Counted from the first letter of the stretch, positions 8,834 to 17,679 are shown. The stretch: DNA of 64,000 bases from Desulfobulbus sp. (GCA_031280615.1 JAITGO010000002.1:339239-403238), one strand, 5' to 3'. A program made the numbers and translations. Notes: generated by a model not told the origin, from the sequence alone.

Positions 8834-9394
8834 TCAAAACCATGGGACAGTGGTATTTCGGCTCAAGCCATACGCATTGAACGCACCACTTCGTGCTTGC
8901 CGTTCCACCGGGCCAAATTGAAAGAACAGGCGGAAATATTGTCCTGAACTCAGGCTTTTTATCCGCACATACGGCAGGATCAGCAGTTCCACCGCGCTGT
9001 CAGGAATCTTCCGAGCCGCCGTTTCGGCATCCACACCATGACGCTTCATCATTCTGCGACGCAGTCGCTCCGGGTTGCTTTTGGCTTGAACACGATACAC
9101 ACTGCGGAATTTGGCTTCGGTAGGAATTGGCATCACCGATGACTGTGCCACATGATCCCGTAGTCCCGCAGTCCAGTTGATTTTCATCAGCCGGTTGAGC
9201 GCATCGGCTGTTCCATGAAGCCTTAAACGTTTTCCGGGAGTACGTGCGTTCTCGGCGTCCGGAAAGCTGACGCCGACATCCCCGGTCCCCAACTCAGCCA
9301 AGGCCAGATGGAGTTTTCCGTACAGCACATTCATGAGCTGCGCCGGAGCCTGTTCAGGATCCGGTAACAAACGAAATTCAATGTATCGATCCAT
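8834..9394 (-). CDS. cas6f: CRISPR endoribonuclease Cas6f (Csy4)
   Basis: This 186-residue protein is the crRNA-processing nuclease of the I-F complex. It cuts pre-crRNA on the 3' side of the repeat hairpin and stays bound to it. The general-base histidine is at residue 29 (YGKLHLAL), the same position as in the Pseudomonas Csy4. A serine pair at 149-150 in KSLSSGQYFRLF matches the catalytic serine region, and an arginine-rich helix spans residues ~101-118 (RVQAKSNPERLRRRMMKR) for hairpin binding. It is the last gene of the csy operon, three bases after csy3, and its stop is 129 bases from the first repeat. Confidence 0.96.
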   Translation of the reverse strand: MDRYIEFRLLPDPEQAPAQLMNVLYGKLHLALAELGTGDVGVSFPDAENARTPGKRLRLHGTADALNRLMKINWTAGLRDHVAQSSVMPIPTEAKFRSVYRVQAKSNPERLRRRMMKRHGVDAETAARKIPDSAVELLILPYVRIKSLSSGQYFRLFFQFGPVERQARSGAFNAYGLSRNTTVPWF

Positions 9395-9397
9395 GGC

Positions 9398-10423
9398 TCA
9401 ATCCTTGTCGCCAAACACGCCGCCGCGCACCAGGACAGCCATGACATAATGTTGCTGATCGACGGCAGGGAGCTTGTCTTTGAGCATCCAGTTATCGAGC
9501 AGGGTATAAAAATCCATTTTGTCCCTGGGCTGGCGATACGCCTTTCCTTGAGTAGTGACAGCCCCGTACGGCTCAACGGCAATGGGCCCGAGCTCGCTTG
9601 CTTCGGGGTACCAGGTATCGATGGAGCGGATGGCGTTGCCGATTTTCTGCGAATGGATGGCGGCGACCTCGTTCACTTTATACAAGGTCTTGCTTTTATC
9701 ACCGCGCCCCCTGTTCAAGATGAGTTCCTGGGAGGGAAAAACCTCCTGCCCTTTACCGATGCGAACAAAGGCCGTGACTTGGAGCAACAGGTGAGTTTCG
9801 CCGCGAAGTCCTTGGGCAATGAGTGCCCCCAACTCTTCGACCGATTTTCTTACCGGGCTCGGGGCCTCGAAAGAACGCAAAGGCAAGGCCAAGGCATCCA
9901 CATTCCAGGTAGTGCTCGGCTCTCCGTTTTCCAGACGCTGAATGCGCACCTCCACCTGCTCCGCGCCAATCCGGTTGCGCCATAGAAAGCGGCCATTGGC
10001 CAGATTGAAAGCATATCGGTGGCCCAATTCCGCAAATCCGTGCTCGGCAACATAAGCCTTCACAGTGGTGCCCAGTTTTTCCCGATATGCAGGCTCGTTG
10101 CATGCCGAAGGGCTCCCGGCCCCGGACAGCACCCGCAACGTGAAGCTGACCTTCAAGGTGTCGTGGTCTGCCGGAAGCGCCGACACATCCACAGTTTGCA
10201 AGTTGGGATTTCCGATGGCCGCGTCGAGTTTTGCCGGATCTTGATCCTTGGTTTTCAAACGGTTTGAAATGGTGCCGCGCACGGATTTTTCGCGAATGGC
10301 GACAGGCAGCCATTCCTTGTCCGCATCTCGCAGCTCCCATTTTCCTGAAGAGAACAGCGCATCGGACGGATCAAGTTTACGTTCAAAAGCCAAAACGGAA
10401 GCGGTTTTAAGGGCAGTACTCAT
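9398..10423 (-). CDS. csy3: Cas7f (Csy3), crRNA backbone subunit
   Basis: This 341-residue protein starts MSTALKTASVLAFERKLDPSDALF, the typical Csy3 opening (ASVLAFERKL..SDALM). Six copies coat the crRNA spacer in the I-F surveillance complex, and each thumb flips out every sixth spacer base, which matters for the mini-array target described at 12790. It lies between csy2 (29-base gap) and cas6f (3-base gap) in a single operon. Length agrees with the family. No disruption is visible. Confidence 0.96.
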   Translation of the reverse strand: MSTALKTASVLAFERKLDPSDALFSSGKWELRDADKEWLPVAIREKSVRGTISNRLKTKDQDPAKLDAAIGNPNLQTVDVSALPADHDTLKVSFTLRVLSGAGSPSACNEPAYREKLGTTVKAYVAEHGFAELGHRYAFNLANGRFLWRNRIGAEQVEVRIQRLENGEPSTTWNVDALALPLRSFEAPSPVRKSVEELGALIAQGLRGETHLLLQVTAFVRIGKGQEVFPSQELILNRGRGDKSKTLYKVNEVAAIHSQKIGNAIRSIDTWYPEASELGPIAVEPYGAVTTQGKAYRQPRDKMDFYTLLDNWMLKDKLPAVDQQHYVMAVLVRGGVFGDKD

Positions 10424-10452
10424 AACGATCTCCTCATTGCGTTACATTTTGA

Positions 10453-11412
10453 TCATGAAAATCGAACATAGTCATTGCAGCAGCGATACAATCCAAGTTG
10501 TTCATCGGTCGATGGATACCAGAACATTTGACACGCATCGACCAGGCGGTGCGGGCCGATCCATTGACCGATGCCGTACACGGCCTCCACAAAACGAAAC
10601 GGCGTGGCCGTATCGCGGGCATTCATGACGGTGCCTGGGTCCTGCACGTCGGTGAGGGCCGCGTAACCGAGGGGAATGGGGACAATCCAGCCGTTCGCCC
10701 GGTCGTGCCGCCAACTCACGGATTCCGCGCCTGCGTCGTTGCGCGCAACCGAAGCGCTCCAATTGATCCGGGAGAGGTCGAGCCAGGCATCCAGCAAAGT
10801 TGCTTCGGCATTGTTGTCACGCATCTGCCGGTGCCGCGCCTCCAACAGGTCATGGCGTTCCACCAAACAGAATCCCGGCAGCAGAGTGCGGCGGATTCTC
10901 CGGAATTGCCGCCTCCGTTCTTCGTCATTGTCCGCCAGGGCAATCAATTCCGGACGTTGAAAAGGCGGTCCGGGCAAAACCGTGCCGCCGGCCACGCGCA
11001 TGCGCGAAATCAGGTCCGCAATATGTTTCAAGGCCGCCTCCTGTTCTTCGGATGAAGCTGTCAGCAGTCCGCCAACCACCCCAAATACCAGGGTCAGATC
11101 GAGATGTGTCCGACCTTCTTCGATGATAGACGCTGAGCCACCATCCTTGCCCACCGGATTGCGGGTCAGGCAAAAGGATTTGGTAAATCCGCCTTTGCTC
11201 ACCTGCGGTTCAAAGGCGTGGCAAACAACGCCACAGGCATTCAGGACCAAAGGATAGCGCCCATTCAAGGCGCGCTCCAAGGCCCACATCAGCCCCATAA
11301 ACGCGGTCATGGACGGAAAGCCCCAGGTCATGGGCGCGGAAATGGCGTTGACGTTCTGGATGCGCAGACGCGGCAGAACAAGCAGGCCTTTAACATTCGG
11401 CAGTTCAGCCAT
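10453..11412 (-). CDS. csy2: Cas5f (Csy2), Cascade subunit
   Basis: The 319-residue protein begins MAELPNVKGLLVLPRLRIQN and contains a NAISAPMTWGFPSMTAFMG segment, characteristic of type I-F Csy2, which pairs with Csy1 to hold the 5' handle and read the PAM. The open frame extends upstream to 11847, but family alignment and the ATG at 11412 overlapping the csy1 stop (shared ATGGCTGA, 8 bases) set the start. The overlap implies translational coupling. No damage is seen. Confidence 0.95.
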   Translation of the reverse strand: MAELPNVKGLLVLPRLRIQNVNAISAPMTWGFPSMTAFMGLMWALERALNGRYPLVLNACGVVCHAFEPQVSKGGFTKSFCLTRNPVGKDGGSASIIEEGRTHLDLTLVFGVVGGLLTASSEEQEAALKHIADLISRMRVAGGTVLPGPPFQRPELIALADNDEERRRQFRRIRRTLLPGFCLVERHDLLEARHRQMRDNNAEATLLDAWLDLSRINWSASVARNDAGAESVSWRHDRANGWIVPIPLGYAALTDVQDPGTVMNARDTATPFRFVEAVYGIGQWIGPHRLVDACQMFWYPSTDEQLGLYRCCNDYVRFS

Positions 11413-12733
11413 TTTCTGCCTCCTTTTCCAACTTGCGCTGATCGGATTTGATCTGACGCCGCCACTCTTCATCATCGAAAAAGTCCACCCAATACGCATG
11501 GGCGATGTCATCCAAGGGCAATGTACGGCCAAGTTGCGCGTTGAGCCAATTGCCGAAACGGCGCTCGATCTCGTCCTTCCAGGCCATGCGCTGCCATGTT
11601 TCGGCAAAGTCCGCATCCAGCGCGGCGCGCTGCGGATCGAGCCAGCATTGCTCCGATTCGGCCAGACGGCAGCGGGCATCCGCGCTCCAACCGGGAGACA
11701 AAAGACGATATTGCGCCGTAAACTGACGCAATTCATTAATAATACAGAACAACAGGTCGTCGCGCCGATCGCGGGTGGACTGATTGGGAGAAGGATTCGA
11801 CTCGAGGAATTTCCGTAACTTCCCAACGAATTTTTGCACTTCCTCATTTCGCCCGAAGCGGCTGAATATGGATTTCGGGCCGAATGGCGGTTTCAACTCC
11901 TGCGCCCGCCAAACCGGAGGACAGGAGGCCAGAAGGTAATTAACCCCCTTGCGCTCCTGATTGAGATGGCCAATGTTTTGCGGCTTCGTTCCACCCAATT
12001 GCTGTATGGCAAGTCCGGGATACTCATGCAGAATGTGTTCGCTCAGAGCGTTATTTCTCCTTGCTTCGCGCGCCGCCTTGGTCGCCTCGCCATACCGGTG
12101 CTCCTGGATAGTCAAGTAAACGTGATGAACCAGCGAGCTGGGATACAGGGGCGCGAGCAGATGAAACTGCTCGTTTTCGCAGGGATCGTCTCCGACCAGC
12201 CAGTACACCTGTTTAGCCAGGGTGTGCGAGGCCTTTTGCCCCGGACCGTGAACCACTCCGAGAAAGGCCTGGACCCATTGCCGGGCCGTGTCCGGGTCGT
12301 CGGTTTGAAAAGCGGCAATAACGACATCCTCGTCTTGCTGCATCCAGGCCAGCAAGGTTTTGCCCTGATACTCCTGGGTCAGGAATTTATTGACATCAAG
12401 GGCCGCGGCGTTACCGATCACATCCGTAGCATATTCCTTGAGCAAGGAACTGCCGACGAGCCCGGAGTCCGGCGAGGTTGTGGGCCGACAATACAAATTT
12501 GTGCCGCGCGCATCCGGGTGGATGGCTTTCAGAGTGTGCGTGGCGGCCTGGATTTGGCCGACTCGCCGCGCGGCATCGGCCAACCATGCCTGGAGTTCAT
12601 ACTGCTCGCGCAACTCATCCCGTTTGGGATCGTCGGGTTTAAGTTTTTCGATTTTGGCGTCTCGACGTGTGGTCAGGAAATCGACCATGACCTTGTGCAG
12701 GCCGTCAATGTCATCTGCATTGGGATGCACCAT
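11405..12733 (-). CDS. csy1: Cas8f (Csy1), large subunit of the I-F complex
   Basis: This 442-residue protein is in the csy1 position and has Csy1 features such as the N-terminal MVDFLTTRRDAKIEKL helix and LGGTKPQNIGHLN, LLASCPPVW and EFHLLAPLYPSSLVHH-like segments. In the complex it recognises the CC PAM with Csy2. I chose the ATG at 12733 because AGGAGG stands five bases upstream and the frame upstream of it is unlike the family. It is the first gene of csy1-csy2-csy3-cas6f. The upstream 200 bases hold a promoter candidate and a mini-CRISPR with a matching target site, suggesting control by crRNA-guided repression. Confidence 0.94.
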   Translation of the reverse strand: MVHPNADDIDGLHKVMVDFLTTRRDAKIEKLKPDDPKRDELREQYELQAWLADAARRVGQIQAATHTLKAIHPDARGTNLYCRPTTSPDSGLVGSSLLKEYATDVIGNAAALDVNKFLTQEYQGKTLLAWMQQDEDVVIAAFQTDDPDTARQWVQAFLGVVHGPGQKASHTLAKQVYWLVGDDPCENEQFHLLAPLYPSSLVHHVYLTIQEHRYGEATKAAREARRNNALSEHILHEYPGLAIQQLGGTKPQNIGHLNQERKGVNYLLASCPPVWRAQELKPPFGPKSIFSRFGRNEEVQKFVGKLRKFLESNPSPNQSTRDRRDDLLFCIINELRQFTAQYRLLSPGWSADARCRLAESEQCWLDPQRAALDADFAETWQRMAWKDEIERRFGNWLNAQLGRTLPLDDIAHAYWVDFFDDEEWRRQIKSDQRKLEKEAENG

Positions 12734-12758
12734 AGTACCTCCTGTGAGGGACAAAAAA

Positions 12759-12787
12759 AATAAACTGCTCAAACCAGGTTGACGCAA
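12759..12787 (-). promoter_or_regulatory. candidate csy operon promoter
   Basis: On the minus strand TTGCGT (12787-12782) and TTTATT (12764-12759) are 17 bases apart, placing a start about 15-20 bases before the csy1 ribosome site. The match is moderate. A Cascade bound with a full 32-bp protospacer at the adjacent target (PAM at 12813-12814) would cover the upstream hexamer. Confidence 0.4.
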
Positions 12788-12789
12788 TT

Positions 12790-12814
12790 ACAACTAATAT
12801 TTTTCGTTCTATGG
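12790..12814 (-). promoter_or_regulatory. putative crRNA-guided repression site with CC PAM
   Basis: The minus strand reads CC (12814-12813) followed by ATAGAACGAAAAATATTAG. It matches the mini-array spacer at positions 1-5 and 7-17 and again at 20-21. The mismatches are at positions 6, 18, 19, 22 and 23. Positions 6 and 18 are ones that type I-F crRNAs leave unpaired. CC is the known I-F PAM. The site is 57-79 bases upstream of csy1. Confidence 0.6.
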
Positions 12815-12821
12815 ATAAATA

Positions 12822-12900
12822 AAAAAATACTGCCTATACGGCAGTGGATGTAAAAAATATTTTTCGCTCTATTTTCTAAGCTGCCTTTCCGGCAGTAAAT
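12822..12900 (-). ncRNA. two-repeat mini-CRISPR encoding a putative Cas-regulating crRNA
   Basis: Read on the minus strand, repeat 1 (12900-12873) matches the array repeat at 24 of 28 positions and keeps the whole 5' handle CTTAGAAA and the CTGCC/GGCAG stem. A 23-nt spacer (12872-12850) follows, then repeat 2 (12849-12822), which keeps CCACTGCCGTATAGGCAG but whose last bases are replaced by a run of T, making the hairpin a terminator. A promoter candidate (TTGATA at 12936-12931, 17 bases, CATGGT at 12913-12908) would start transcription at about the first repeat base. The spacer matches the site upstream of csy1. This organisation is that of CreR-like RNAs, which use Cascade to repress the cas promoter. 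That function is inferred; the repeats, spacer match, PAM and T-run are seen. Confidence 0.75.
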
Positions 12901-12940
12901 CGCCCTAACCATGCCAAACAACATGTTAAATATCAATAAA

Positions 12941-15900
12941 TTATTTCTCGACACCAAATCCCAGAACCGGATCGAACGACCAGCCGTTGTCGTTTTTCGG
13001 CAGGGTGATTGTGCCAAATTTTCTGGCACAGTCCTGCATATCCATGTCCAGCTGCTCCGCCAATTCCGCCAGCGCCTCCATGTATTCGACACGTCCCCAC
13101 GGTCGGATTGCCCCCGAACAGTCGAGCCTGCTCCGAGTCAGGAGAGATTCCTTGGCAACAGGGTCTTGCCCGCGCTCTTTGGGAAGCTCGTGCAAAATCC
13201 ACTCTTCTTGATCCTCATCCGGTAAGAGGACAAAATCGACTTCGGGGCGATGCTCGCGGAACGGTTGTTCTTTTTGCAGGATTCCGCACAGCATACTCTC
13301 CGGCTGCCGCCACCAACTGTAGGCCCCAAGGGGCGGCACGGCCTTGTCCCCGGCCCGCAATTCACGGGCACTCAGTTTCCGGACCGGCTCGCCCTGCATG
13401 AGGCGGCTGAGGCGGGCGTGCTCCAGATCGGCCAGGTTCTCGGATGGACGCAATTCCTCCGCGGCCAAGATGCGAGGGCAGGCTGTGATGATTTCGTACT
13501 GCTCCGGCCGCAGCAGGTGCTCAAGGTCATGTCTGTAAAGCTTGTACTTGCCAGAAGACGCCTCAAAGCCGGGTTGCACAAAGGCCGGTTCTCCTGGTTT
13601 CTCCAGACTTCTAATATTTCGGGACAGGATGAGAATATTGATCGCGTCGCAGGGTTCGGGACGATGGCGGCGAATACGCCCGGCGAGCTGGATCAGCGAA
13701 CGCATGGACGACGGTTCGACCACCGCCCAATCGTAATCGTGATCGCGGCCCACCTCGGTCACCGGCGAACCCAACACCATGAACAGGTGCTCCATCTGCG
13801 GCTCGGCATCCAGGAGATGGCGGATTTCCGGAAGCTCGAAAACAGCCTCCGGCTGCTTACGGTTCAGCACTTTATCCAGGCGCTGCTCGATGGCCGAGCG
13901 CATCAGAAGCGGAAATTGCGAATGATAGACGCACAGATGTATTCGGAGAGGTCGAATATGCGCGGGCAGCGCAAGCCCGTACAAGACCTGGGCGACGTCG
14001 CGCAGAGGGCCGATATTGGCCATGCGGACCAAGCCGAAGCTGACTCGGGTTCCGCTGACAGGATCGGCGGCGGCATGCCGCTGGTGCAGGCACAGGCAAC
14101 CGTCCAGAATAATCCGGGCATAGGCGGCGCGGATTTCGGCCCGTTCTTTGGACGTAATGGTGCCAGGCACTGGCACTTTGGACTTGATGTCGACCGGCAG
14201 TAAGGCGGCACGGCGCAGTGCAGGAGCCTTGCTAACCAGGCTGGCGCGCTTGCCGGCAAAATCGGCATGGGCCTGGGCGAACGCGGCCACATCCGCGCAA
14301 TCATGGGCCACGGCATCGAATTCATCGACCCACAGACAGCAAATGTCTAATTCCTCGCCGGGACGTAGACCTCGATTACGCTGGAAAACCCGGCGGCCTT
14401 CGCGGTAGGCCTCGAACATGCCCTGGACCAGGGCGGGAGGCAGGGTTGCCGAAGAGATGAGCACCCGTGCGCCGAGCATGCCCGCCCAATACACGAGCCG
14501 GGCCACGGCGGGCAGATCGTCGATGTCATAATCGTCCAATTCATCTAGGACGAGGTCGCCGCTGAGCAGGCGGAGCATCGGCACAATCTGGCGGCCGCCG
14601 CGAATGCCTTCCGTTGCCGGCACCAGATGGTCGATGGTGCAGGCCAGGAGCGGCGCGGCCAACAGGGAACGGGCGCCTGCATCTTTCAATACCCGCCGCA
14701 GCACGGGATGCGCATCCGCATTGCCCGCAAACACCACGTGGCCGTCTTCGGGCAGCAGGCTTTGGGCGGATTCCGCCCCGGCCGATTCCTGGGCGTAATG
14801 CTCGGACAACTCCCGGTAAGCCGCACCGCCAACCAGGATGGCGACTTCGTCGTCACTCAAACCAAGGCGCTCACGGTACTCGCGGCCGGTTTGCAGGGTC
14901 AAGGTGCGCAACCCCAAGGCAAAAGCGCAGCGCATGCCTTGGCCCGGATCGGCCAGGGCATAGCAGATCCGCGCGTTGCCCAGCGTTTTGCCGCACCCCG
15001 TGGAAGCCATATTGACGATGAAGCCCCCTTGGGCGGTACTACGGCCGCGAATGCCTTCGGCCTCTTCGACCGCTTTGTTCTGCCAGCGAAAGCGTTCGAG
15101 AATTGCGCGTTGGCGCAGCCCCTTATGACGGCTCAGACGCGGGAGTTCTTCGGCCAACTTGGGCAAGGCGTGCACTATTTCGCCGCAGAGTTTTTCCACC
15201 CCCAGCAGATGCTCGTCGAGATATTGGTTCAACTGGCCGTGGGCAGTGTTGGCAAAGAGTTGGTTGGCCGCGGGCTTCACCTGACGTTCCCGGGAAAGAT
15301 CTAGGCTGGAAAATTCATGGTCGGCCAGGGTCAGTGCCAGCCGGGCCAGATGCATCACATAAGGATTTTTCAGGGCTTGCGCGAGTTGGTCGGGCTGAAA
15401 TGCAAGGAGTTGGCGGGCATACTTGGCGGCCCGCTCTTGCCAGGCCGGCAGATCGACCGGCAAGCCATGCTTGAATTGCCAATATGTTTCGAGTTCTTTC
15501 GAGCTGGATGTGCCGAAGCGTTCTTCATTCCACCCGGCAGCAATGGAGGAGGGAATTTTTTCGAGCATGTCAGCCCGGAATGCACTTTCGCCCTCCCTGG
15601 GCCGGACCGGGAGCCGGTGGTGGGTCACGATCAGCCAGCCGACCGCCTGGGCCAGGTCCGGCAAAGAACGGAAAGGCTCCGATGAGACTGCGCCGCCGCC
15701 GTCGGCCTGTAAGGATTTCAGGCAGTCTGTGGCGGCGATATCCTGGCGGGACAGCCTGTTCAGCCAGGCCTGATCATCGTCTTGTCCGACAAAGGCTTGA
15801 AAAATCCGCAGGGAAATCCATTCGTGCCGCAACAGATTGCCCTCCGTACGGCCGACCTGCCTCAGGATCTGCTGGAATTGGGCGCACGCCTTGCCCAGGT

Positions 15901-16270
15901 CATGCCAAAGAGCGGCCAACGCTGTCAGCAGATGGATAATACGCAGGGTGTGCCAGTCGTTCTCGTCCTTGGTGCGAAGGATGTTCCTGGCCGTGGTGTT
16001 GGTCGGCACGGCTCCTTGCGCGTTGAAGCGATCCGCCGCTCCAACGATCCACAACAATTCACTGCGGTCGATGCCTCGAATCCAGTAGCAGGCGATTGCC
16101 GTATTCTTGCGCGCCGTTTTGCGCAGCAGACGGCGCAAGGTGTCCAGGCCTGCCTGGGTAATGGCGGTTTGCCATGTCCGGACCCCGCGACGTTCCGAAA
16201 ACTGATCCAGAATGCGCCGCGTTTCCTTGACGGCATTCCCGGAACATTCGGAGATGAGCAGAATATTCAT
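12941..16270 (-). CDS. cas3: Cas2-Cas3 fusion nuclease-helicase, type I-F
   Basis: The 1109-residue protein is the I-F fusion of Cas2 (residues ~1-95, MNILLISECSGNAVKETRRI) with Cas3. The HD nuclease motif is at 123-124 (LWHDLGKACAQF). The helicase has Walker A STGCGKT near residue 440, a DELDD Walker B near 580 and SSATLPP. It degrades DNA opened by the Csy complex and also joins Cas1 in spacer acquisition. Its ATG overlaps the cas1 stop by 4 bases. No motif is lost. The ~200 bases to csy1 contain the mini-CRISPR and no protein gene. Confidence 0.96.
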   Translation of the reverse strand: MNILLISECSGNAVKETRRILDQFSERRGVRTWQTAITQAGLDTLRRLLRKTARKNTAIACYWIRGIDRSELLWIVGAADRFNAQGAVPTNTTARNILRTKDENDWHTLRIIHLLTALAALWHDLGKACAQFQQILRQVGRTEGNLLRHEWISLRIFQAFVGQDDDQAWLNRLSRQDIAATDCLKSLQADGGGAVSSEPFRSLPDLAQAVGWLIVTHHRLPVRPREGESAFRADMLEKIPSSIAAGWNEERFGTSSSKELETYWQFKHGLPVDLPAWQERAAKYARQLLAFQPDQLAQALKNPYVMHLARLALTLADHEFSSLDLSRERQVKPAANQLFANTAHGQLNQYLDEHLLGVEKLCGEIVHALPKLAEELPRLSRHKGLRQRAILERFRWQNKAVEEAEGIRGRSTAQGGFIVNMASTGCGKTLGNARICYALADPGQGMRCAFALGLRTLTLQTGREYRERLGLSDDEVAILVGGAAYRELSEHYAQESAGAESAQSLLPEDGHVVFAGNADAHPVLRRVLKDAGARSLLAAPLLACTIDHLVPATEGIRGGRQIVPMLRLLSGDLVLDELDDYDIDDLPAVARLVYWAGMLGARVLISSATLPPALVQGMFEAYREGRRVFQRNRGLRPGEELDICCLWVDEFDAVAHDCADVAAFAQAHADFAGKRASLVSKAPALRRAALLPVDIKSKVPVPGTITSKERAEIRAAYARIILDGCLCLHQRHAAADPVSGTRVSFGLVRMANIGPLRDVAQVLYGLALPAHIRPLRIHLCVYHSQFPLLMRSAIEQRLDKVLNRKQPEAVFELPEIRHLLDAEPQMEHLFMVLGSPVTEVGRDHDYDWAVVEPSSMRSLIQLAGRIRRHRPEPCDAINILILSRNIRSLEKPGEPAFVQPGFEASSGKYKLYRHDLEHLLRPEQYEIITACPRILAAEELRPSENLADLEHARLSRLMQGEPVRKLSARELRAGDKAVPPLGAYSWWRQPESMLCGILQKEQPFREHRPEVDFVLLPDEDQEEWILHELPKERGQDPVAKESLLTRSRLDCSGAIRPWGRVEYMEALAELAEQLDMDMQDCARKFGTITLPKNDNGWSFDPVLGFGVEK

Positions 16271-17247
16271 TCGATTGTTTTCGCCGTCGTCAAAGCTACC
16301 TCTTGCACGGTCTCGATCATGAAGTCGAGGACCTCGTGACGAGCGAACAACTCGATACAGGCTTGACGAAAGGTTTGTTCATCGTCGCCGCGCATGGCCG
16401 ACAGGAAGGCCTGCGGTAGGACCAGAGCGTCCTTGATCAGATCGGCGACGTCGAAAACTAGGCCGCCTCGCCTTGTCTTGCCATGCATGACGGCCAAACC
16501 GTGCGGAATGCCCAGCACCCAGGTTGCCGTGGCCCCCAGGCCATAGGCCAGGTAATTGCCATGGTCGAGCAGTCTGTTGGCCGGGTCGGTGCCGCTTCCC
16601 CGCTTTGCACGCGTAAACGGGCCATAACCAACGGCCCGGGCCGTCAACTTGAAAAGCTCCTTGGACAGCCGTGCTTCCTCGGTCAGCAGCACCATTGAGT
16701 CAGTGGCCTGTTCCAGGCCGTGGCGCGCGGATTGCAAAGCAGCATCCAGAGCTTGGAGATCGACCTTGAATCCTTCGTCGCCAAAGGTTTTCGGCTTGGC
16801 CCAAAGGCGTTCGATGCAGCGCAGGCGTGCATGCTGAAACGCCTTGGCGGCATTGAGCCGCGCCGCATCGTCGAACCAAAACCGAACCCAGGCCTGCAAG
16901 TATTGCGTCGGCCGATATTCGCTTTGCGGAGACAGCCAGGAAACCGCGATATCCTGCTCATTGGCGCTGAACAGCGGAGTTCCGCCACCACCGCAAAAGC
17001 CGACCATGACCCCGGCCTTGCCGAGTTCGCGCATGGCCGCCTGAGTGATGGAGGTGCCGGTGCCGAGCAGCACGGTGGTGGTGTTGGCAATGGGGATGTT
17101 CCAGTACAGCGATTTCTTGCCGGCCTCGGTGACGTACTCCACGCGACCGCCATGCACCAGGACGCGGCAGTGTTCAAGATAGTAAATATTGGCGCGCTTG
17201 GAGTGCAGGATCGTTTTGAGGTCCGAAGCGGCAATGTCGTTTTTCAT
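16267..17247 (-). CDS. cas1: CRISPR integrase Cas1, type I-F
   Basis: This 326-residue protein is a I-F Cas1, recognisable from ILHSKRANIYYLEHCRVLV at the N-terminus, the LLGTGTSITQAAMRELGKAGV segment and the C-terminal metal-site region with GIPHGLAVMHG and LVFDVADLIKD, which provide the histidine and aspartate ligands. With the Cas2 domain of Cas2/3 it inserts new spacers at the leader end. It is the first gene of the locus as transcribed. Its upstream region overlaps the end of an MNT gene. Confidence 0.96.
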   Translation of the reverse strand: MKNDIAASDLKTILHSKRANIYYLEHCRVLVHGGRVEYVTEAGKKSLYWNIPIANTTTVLLGTGTSITQAAMRELGKAGVMVGFCGGGGTPLFSANEQDIAVSWLSPQSEYRPTQYLQAWVRFWFDDAARLNAAKAFQHARLRCIERLWAKPKTFGDEGFKVDLQALDAALQSARHGLEQATDSMVLLTEEARLSKELFKLTARAVGYGPFTRAKRGSGTDPANRLLDHGNYLAYGLGATATWVLGIPHGLAVMHGKTRRGGLVFDVADLIKDALVLPQAFLSAMRGDDEQTFRQACIELFARHEVLDFMIETVQEVALTTAKTIE

Positions 17248-17349
17248 CGATGATTTCCCCTGTTATTTCGGTGAACAGGTCGCAAAGGCATCTCTGGAAG
17301 TGTAGAGACGCACTGCCTGCCGCACCCCCGTCCGCACGGCGACACCCTC

Positions 17350-17379
17350 CTTATACTATGCCTCCCTATTAAACAGCAA
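17350..17379 (-). promoter_or_regulatory. candidate cas1 promoter
   Basis: The minus strand has TTGCTG (17379-17374), an 18-base spacer and TATAAG (17355-17350), about 100 bases before cas1. The upstream hexamer lies within the end of the MNT gene. Confidence 0.3.
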
Positions 17380-17679
17380 GACGCCGCAACGGGATATATG
17401 CTCTCGTAATTCTATATTTTTTATATTCTCCAGGGGTTGCACTTCCACCGCATAGGGCAAGGGCAGCTCATTGAGCCGGTCGCGCAACGATTCCACGGCC
17501 AAACTCTGCGCCAATCCCTCGACCGCAATGTCAATGTCGGAATTCGACCTCGCCGTACCTTTGGCCCGAGAACCAAACAGCCATGCGCTCCTGAGCATGG
17601 GCGCGGCAGCCAGGGTTTCGCGCAGCAGGCCAAGCGCCGCCTCATCCAGGCCGGAAGCAGACAGAGGTCTGTCGTTCAT
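17356..17679 (-). CDS. mntA: MNT-type nucleotidyltransferase antitoxin
   Basis: This 107-residue minimal nucleotidyltransferase has the GSRAKGTARSNSDIDIAVEG motif (GSxxxG...SDxDxxV, residues ~37-55). In HEPN/MNT (type VII) toxin-antitoxin pairs such proteins modify and neutralise the HEPN RNase partner. Its ATG overlaps the stop of the upstream HEPN reading frame by 4 bases, the standard arrangement. The partner gene appears frameshifted. The pair sits directly upstream of cas1, on the same strand. Confidence 0.8.
   Translation of the reverse strand: MNDRPLSASGLDEAALGLLRETLAAAPMLRSAWLFGSRAKGTARSNSDIDIAVEGLAQSLAVESLRDRLNELPLPYAVEVQPLENIKNIELREHISRCGVLLFNREA

Noticed and set aside
17310..17330. 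CACTGCCTGCCGCAC upstream of cas1 as another degenerate CRISPR repeat
   Set aside because: It shares short words with the repeat but cannot form the CTGCC/GGCAG hairpin in the right order and has no handle.
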